Shown here piece by piece: positions 32,326 to 35,430 of a DNA stretch of 35,430 bases. The notes under the pieces are model-generated. The model worked only from the letters and a program-made list of their open reading frames with translations, was not told the DNA's origin and ran no database searches. The position numbers were made by a program, and so were the translations under genes. Position 1 is the stretch's first letter; every line of letters starts with the position of its first letter. The DNA is from Chloroflexota bacterium (GTDB lineage Bacteria; Chloroflexota; Chloroflexia; QHBQ01): contig JANXYP010000199.1 of the NCBI GenBank assembly GCA_025355955.1, positions 1 through 35,430 of the forward strand. The letters are read 5' to 3'.

Positions 32326-32358
32326 AAAGAAACCCCATCTGCAGACGCAGATGGGGTT
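32326..32358 (-). terminator. Terminator of the sigma/membrane-protein pair
   Basis: On the minus strand AACCCCATCTGC-GTCT-GCAGATGGGGTT is a perfect 12-bp stem followed by TCTTT. It begins 17 nt after the stop at 32375. Confidence 0.8.
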
Positions 32359-32374
32359 GGTAGGGTTGCGCCGC

Positions 32375-32938
32375 TCAATGTACGTAATACTCACCCAGCT
32401 TTAGTTGCGAGTTCTCATAGCTAACCTCTAGCGGACGTAGATCAGGGCGTACCCGCTCGTATTCGCTAACTGCGTTGCTAGCCTGTGCTGAATGATCGGC
32501 TGGCGCTTGCGATGGGGGTTGATTTGAACTAGGAAGGTTTTTGATCATGGGCGGATCCTGGGTGCGATCGTCGAGCCGCTGGTTGTTGGTGGGCGCAGGC
32601 TGAACGTAGCCAGTAGATTGATGCTGCATCAGGCTACCGAGGTTAGCCCCATTAGTCATCACCGTCGTCAGCATGATGACGACCGCCAGCGCGGTTTGCA
32701 GCATCCGTGGCACGAACAGGTTGACCCAGGCCAGCTTGACGCTAATCAGGCGAGGTTGCACCTCCTGATGAGCATCAATCGGCTGCCTGGCAGTAATGTT
32801 ACTGTGCAACCTCTGCCACGACTGAGCCGCTGGTTCTGCTGTGCCGAACTGCTCACGCATCATCCGCTGCAGTGCCATCTCCGTCTCTTCGTCGCTGATA
32901 ATACAGCCACTCTGTTTGTCAGATGCGCGGGGTACCAT
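32375..32938 (-). CDS. Single-pass membrane protein, putative anti-sigma factor
   Basis: 187 aa from ATG 32938, which has GGAGG seven nt upstream; a longer frame to 33061 lies entirely inside the sigma gene. Residues 1-75 are cytoplasmic and contain EETEMALQRMMREQFG. One membrane segment, about 78-96 (LQTALAVVIMLTTVM), follows. The outer part (about 100-187) is Gln/Pro/Ser-rich and disordered-looking. No zinc-binding HxxxCxxC is seen, so it is not a classic ZAS-domain anti-sigma. The role is inferred from the 79-nt overlap with the sigma gene and the topology. A membrane protein merely co-expressed with the sigma factor is the alternative. Confidence 0.65.
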   Translation of the reverse strand: MVPRASDKQSGCIISDEETEMALQRMMREQFGTAEPAAQSWQRLHSNITARQPIDAHQEVQPRLISVKLAWVNLFVPRMLQTALAVVIMLTTVMTNGANLGSLMQHQSTGYVQPAPTNNQRLDDRTQDPPMIKNLPSSNQPPSQAPADHSAQASNAVSEYERVRPDLRPLEVSYENSQLKLGEYYVH

Positions 32939-33543
32939 AACACAACCTCCATCCCCAATCCGGCCGCCGCAGGCGCTGCCTGTCCATATTCCTTCTCCAG
33001 TCCCACGCGCAACACCTGCCGGGCGTAGTGGAGACGCGACTTGACCGTACCGACGGGGCAATCAATGATGTAGGCAATCTCCGGCAGAGAGAACTCTTGC
33101 AGGTAGTGCAACACCACCACGACGCGATGCTTGAGCGGCAATTTGTCAATCATCTGCCGCAACATCCCGCTGAGTTCGCCCATCTCGGCAGCGCCCTCTG
33201 GCGACCCACCGTTGTCGCTGAACAGCCGCTCCGCGATGTTCTCCAGCGGCTCAAGCCAGCGGCGCTTCTTCAGCGCGTTGCAACTGAGGTTAACCGCCAC
33301 CCGATGCAGCCAGGGCGAGATCGGCACCTCAGGGTTGATCCGATCAATGTTAGTGTAGGCTTTGAGGAAGCAATCCTGCAAAACTTCCTCCGCCGTGCCG
33401 CTGTCATGGGTAATCGCCAGGGCGGTACGGAAGATCAGCCCCTTGTATTTACCGAACAACGCCTCAAAAGCATCGAGGTCGCCGCTCTGGATAGCGAGAA
33501 TAAGCTCGGCATCTACACCAAGCGGTCTCTGTTCGTCTGGCAT
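32860..33543 (-). CDS. ECF-type RNA polymerase sigma factor
   Basis: 227 aa from ATG 33543; a TTG start at 33633 would add 30 residues but has no good ribosome-binding site. Region 2 starts with LDAFEALFGKYKGLIFRTAL and includes GTAEEVLQDCFLKAY and SPWLHRVAVNLSCNALKKRR. Region 4 has LPLKHRVVVVLHYLQEFS, LPEIAYIIDCPVGTVKSRLHYAR. This is the two-domain ECF layout without regions 1 and 3. The last 26 codons overlap the next gene in another frame and continue well past the region-4 helix (to RRRWHCSG). It likely responds to an envelope signal through the overlapping membrane protein. Confidence 0.92.
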   Translation of the reverse strand: MPDEQRPLGVDAELILAIQSGDLDAFEALFGKYKGLIFRTALAITHDSGTAEEVLQDCFLKAYTNIDRINPEVPISPWLHRVAVNLSCNALKKRRWLEPLENIAERLFSDNGGSPEGAAEMGELSGMLRQMIDKLPLKHRVVVVLHYLQEFSLPEIAYIIDCPVGTVKSRLHYARQVLRVGLEKEYGQAAPAAAGLGMEVVLWYPAHLTNRVAVLSATKRRRWHCSG

Positions 33544-33720
33544 AAGGGTACCTATCTGGGCTGGGCGGGGCAACGGCAAGGCTCTAGCACTCCCTTGTGC
33601 CTGAGTTTGCTTGCTGACTGCCCTGCTGTTCAATCTCGCAGGATGATTGCCGCCTTAGATACCCGCCAATGCTACAGCCGCCTGTGCGGGATGGAGACGC
33701 AGGGTCACGCCTCCATAAGT

Positions 33721-33750
33721 TATATACAGCGCCAATCATGGTTCGGTTCA
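33721..33750 (-). promoter_or_regulatory. Candidate ECF-type autoregulatory promoter
   Basis: On the minus strand TGAACC (33750-33745) and GTATA (33727-33723) are 17 nt apart. This resembles the GAAC/CGTA pattern of many ECF promoters and lies about 180 nt before the sigma gene. Based on pattern only. The rest of 33634-33893 shows no other feature I can support. Confidence 0.3.
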
Positions 33751-33893
33751 AAGCGCTTCTGCTTTGCTTGTTCGGTTCGTATCCTTGCCTGACTCTGCTG
33801 GTTTAATCTGTTGGGGATTGCACCGATTCTACCACCTTTTGCGGTGAAATGCAAGTTTCAAGAGTTTGCAAAACTCCTTATCTTCGTGTTCGC

Positions 33894-33923
33894 TTGACAA
33901 CAAGTGTGGTAAATCGGTATAAT
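33894..33923 (+). promoter_or_regulatory. Consensus sigma-70 promoter of the riboswitch transcript
   Basis: Perfect TTGACA (33894-33899) and TATAAT (33918-33923) with an 18-nt spacer. The expected start is near 33930, directly ahead of the FMN aptamer. Confidence 0.85.
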
Positions 33924-33940
33924 ACCCCGTAAATTGAATA

Positions 33941-34073
33941 GGTCTTCAGGGCAGGGTGCAATTCCTGACCGGCGGTAAGCAGTATATGCAAGCCCGCGAG
34001 CCGCGTTAAGCCAACGTGGCAGACCTGGTGCGAAGCCAGGGCCGACGGTTACAGTCCGGATGAAAGAAGACCG
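33941..34073 (+). ncRNA. FMN riboswitch (RFN element)
   Basis: The conserved RFN blocks are all present in order: GGTCTTCAGGGCAGGGTG, AATTCCTGACCGGCGGTA, AGCCCGCGAGCC, CAGACCTGGTGCGAAGCCAG, GGCCGACGGTTACAGTCCGG and ATGAAAGAAGACC. The last pairs with the first to close the aptamer. FMN binding normally switches off riboflavin synthesis or uptake genes by favouring a downstream terminator or masking the ribosome-binding site. Here a strong terminator lies about 120 nt downstream and a RibX-like permease gene follows. Confidence 0.96.
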
Positions 34074-34091
34074 ACCTTACCCCACATCTAC

Positions 34092-34192
34092 GGCTGGGGA
34101 TGACACTCCGTGTCAGCACAGCCCGCGATGCCTGGGCGTGCCATCGGCTCACGCCAGCTAAAATTCGCTGGTGTGTTCGGTCATCCCCAGCC
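34092..34192 (+). ncRNA. Structured RNA domain between FMN aptamer and terminator
   Basis: GGCTGGGGATGAC (34092-34104) pairs perfectly over 13 bp with GTCATCCCCAGCC (34180-34192). Inside are three hairpins: GACAC-TCC-GTGTC (34102-34114), CGATG...CATCG (34126-34146), and CACGCCAGC...GCTGGTGTG (34150-34175, one G-U pair). An alternative stem, GGCGTG (34135-34140) with CACGCC (34150-34155), would compete with the second and third. The fold resembles a four-way junction. The function is not known to me; it may be part of the expression platform. Confidence 0.55.
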
Positions 34193-34227
34193 CTGACTTC
34201 CTTCAGCGAAGCCAGGGTTTTTATTTT
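34191..34227 (+). terminator. Rho-independent terminator of the FMN riboswitch
   Basis: CCCTGACTTC (34191-34200) pairs with GAAGCCAGGG (34208-34217), one mismatch, 7-nt loop, followed by TTTTTATTTT. Probably the off-state structure. Confidence 0.88.
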
Positions 34228-34229
34228 AG

Positions 34230-34257
34230 GCATGAGGTATGAGGCATGAGGCATGAG
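34230..34257. repeat. Heptanucleotide tandem repeat (GCATGAG)
   Basis: Units GCATGAG, GTATGAG, GCATGAG and GCATGAG, directly after the riboswitch terminator. Confidence 0.8.
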
Positions 34258-34269
34258 TACGGAACTACA

Positions 34270-34510
34270 ATTACCCCTCCCCCTTCGGAGGAGGCTGGGA
34301 GAGGGAGCAAATCGCGCTACACAGGCCCACCCCCAGCCCCTCTCGGTGGGAGGGGAGATGCTATTACCCCTCCCCCTTCGGAGGAGGCTGGGAGAGGGAG
34401 CGAATCGCGCTACACGGACCCACCCCCAGCCCCTCCCGGCGGGAGGGGAGCTGCTATTACCCCTCCCGCCGGGAGGGGAGACTCGCTTACTCCTCCTGTT
34501 GGAAGGGGAG
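34270..34510. repeat. 93-bp GC-rich tandem repeat, two full units and a partial third
   Basis: Units at 34270-34362 and 34363-34455 are nearly identical. A shortened third (34456-34510) keeps only the hairpin parts. Each unit starts ATTACCCCTCCCCCTTCGGA, contains GGGAGAGGGAGC and ATCGCGCTACAC, and ends with a CCCCTCCCGGCGGGAGGGG-type hairpin. It lies in the leader of the permease mRNA. The frame happens to stay open through it, but the permease starts later. Confidence 0.8.
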
Positions 34511-34524
34511 AGGTTGCGCCGGTG

Positions 34525-35286
34525 ATGGCGCGTCACCATTGGCAGATCAACGACCGCTGGGTTAGCGCCCTCTTTGCGCTGGGGTTGTTCCTCGCCATCT
34601 GGCAGGTGGTAGTCTGGGTGGGCAACTATCCTGCCTACATCCTGCCCAGCCCCGCGCAGGTGGCAGTGCGCTTTGGGCAGGCGGTCAGCAGCGGCATCCT
34701 GGTCAGCAACACGTTCGTCACCCTCGGCGAGATGGCGCTGGGCTTCGCCCTCGGTGCCGGCGGGGGGCTGCTACTCGGCTATCTAATCTACAAGCTACGC
34801 CCGCTGGAGCGCCTGCTCTCCCCCTATATCGCCGCTAGCCAGGCGCTGCCCATCGTCGCCATCGCCCCGCTACTGGTGCTTTGGTTCGGCTTTGGTCTGT
34901 TGCCCAAGGTGCTGGTCTGCGCCATTATCGTCTTCTTCCCCATCACCGTCAGCGTAATCAGCGGCTTGCGTGGTATCGAGCGCGACCTGCTGGAAGTGGC
35001 CGACCTGTTCGGTGCGTCCGCCTGGCAGAAGCTCTACCTTGTCGAACTGCCACTCGCCGCCCGCAGCATCTTCGCTGGTCTACGCATCAGCGTCACCCTC
35101 ACCGCCACTGGCGCAGTGGTCGGCGAGTTCATCTCGCCCAGCGCGGGCCTCGGCTACCTGCTCAGTTACTCCAGCGTCAACCTCGATGCCAGCCTGCGCT
35201 TCGTCGCGCTCTTCACCCTGGTCGCCCTCGCCACCGCCGCCTACGCCCTGGTTGGCTGGCTGGAGCGGCGGGTACTTAACTGGTGA
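34525..35286 (+). CDS. ribX: ABC transporter permease, RibX-like (riboflavin or precursor uptake)
   Basis: 253 aa from ATG 34525 (GTG 34522 also possible; GAGAGG lies 8-11 nt upstream). A longer open frame to 34246 translates the GC-rich repeats and is rejected. The protein is a BPD-type inner-membrane permease with about six membrane segments and the EAA loop EVADLFGASAWQKLYLVELP...IFAGLRIS, as in the SsuC/ThiX/TauC group. Control by an FMN riboswitch indicates flavin-related uptake; in Chloroflexus-type bacteria such permeases are named RibX and pair with the NMT1-like binding protein RibY. No binding protein or ATPase lies in the window, so the partner genes must be further right or elsewhere. 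Confidence 0.8.
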   Translation: MARHHWQINDRWVSALFALGLFLAIWQVVVWVGNYPAYILPSPAQVAVRFGQAVSSGILVSNTFVTLGEMALGFALGAGGGLLLGYLIYKLRPLERLLSPYIAASQALPIVAIAPLLVLWFGFGLLPKVLVCAIIVFFPITVSVISGLRGIERDLLEVADLFGASAWQKLYLVELPLAARSIFAGLRISVTLTATGAVVGEFISPSAGLGYLLSYSSVNLDASLRFVALFTLVALATAAYALVGWLERRVLNW

Positions 35287-35306
35287 GGACTGAAGGCTGC
35301 ACAGCA

Positions 35307-35425
35307 AAAAGCCCTCGCCCCAGCGGGGAGAGGGTTGGGTGAGGGGAGAAACCCGCCACAACTCAATGCTTACCGCTGGCAAAAGCCCTCGCCCCAGCGG
35401 GGAGAGGGTTGGGTGAGGGGAGAAA
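35307..35425 (-). terminator. Two tandem 45-bp terminator-like repeats
   Basis: Identical 45-bp copies at 35307-35351 and 35381-35425 contain CCCTCGCCCC-AGC-GGGGAGAGGG. Read on the minus strand, each ends in GGGCTTTT, like an intrinsic terminator for a minus-strand gene beyond the window. On the plus strand no T-run follows. They also belong to the GC-rich repeat family. Confidence 0.5.
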
Positions 35426-35430
35426 TCGCC

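Noticed and set aside
34092-34192. Classic antiterminator for the FMN riboswitch
   Set aside because: The long helix overlaps the terminator stem by only two bases, so it would not clearly exclude it. It is reported as a separate folded domain instead.
34246-34524. N-terminal extension of the permease from an upstream ATG
   Set aside because: It translates the 93-bp GC-rich repeats into Pro/Gly-rich sequence unlike any permease; ATG 34525 gives the usual family length.

Overview
The window is about 35.4 kb of moderately high-GC bacterial chromosome. The gene families point to the phylum Chloroflexota, probably class Chloroflexia. The grounds are a large Fn3/SLH surface protein with TPT-type linkers, lipoproteins with Pro/Thr spacers, DVWAVG-like propeller remnants, a system II cytochrome c maturation set, an FMN-riboswitch-controlled RibX-like permease, and many short palindromic intergenic repeats. 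This assignment is inference; there is no rRNA here. I found no tRNA, rRNA, CRISPR array or transposase gene.

Layout, plus strand. hflX (120-1571). A lipoprotein metallopeptidase (1696-3192), followed by an AT-richer stretch with a decayed propeller/secreted-protein gene (about 3191-4132) and a small lipoprotein (4222-4980). A likely operon of unknown function: a 49-aa protein, a 602-aa winged-helix-like protein, a HEAT-repeat protein and a PLP aminotransferase (5220-9663). A NYN-domain protein overlapping a FemAB-like transferase (9949-11584). resA, resB and ccsA for cytochrome c maturation (11805-15281). An MFS transporter (15378-16709). A 1601-aa exported Fn3/SLH protein (17032-21837) with its own promoter and terminator.

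Layout, minus strand. 22364-29838 is an array of paralogous acetyltransferases: five genes or gene remnants encoding two GNAT domains each, one of them split by an in-frame amber codon, plus a single-domain GNAT and a DUF4037-like nucleotidyltransferase. Most junctions overlap by 1-11 nt, so the genes look co-translated. Upstream lie two small ORFs, one with its own terminator. Next come a long-chain polyprenyl diphosphate synthase (31111-32139) with a consensus promoter, and an ECF sigma factor overlapping a membrane protein that may be its anti-sigma factor (32375-33543).

The right end returns to the plus strand: a consensus promoter, an FMN riboswitch, an additional folded RNA domain, a terminator, a repeat-loaded leader, and a RibX-like ABC permease (34525-35286).

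The intergenic DNA is unusually structured. I see (i) at least eleven short tandem arrays with a 7-nt period but different unit sequences, several translated or next to start codons; (ii) at least three miniature inverted-repeat families that share one palindromic core, two with apparent target duplications; (iii) a GC-rich CCCCTCCC/GGGAGGGG family, tandemly amplified at 34270-34510 and 28692-28862.
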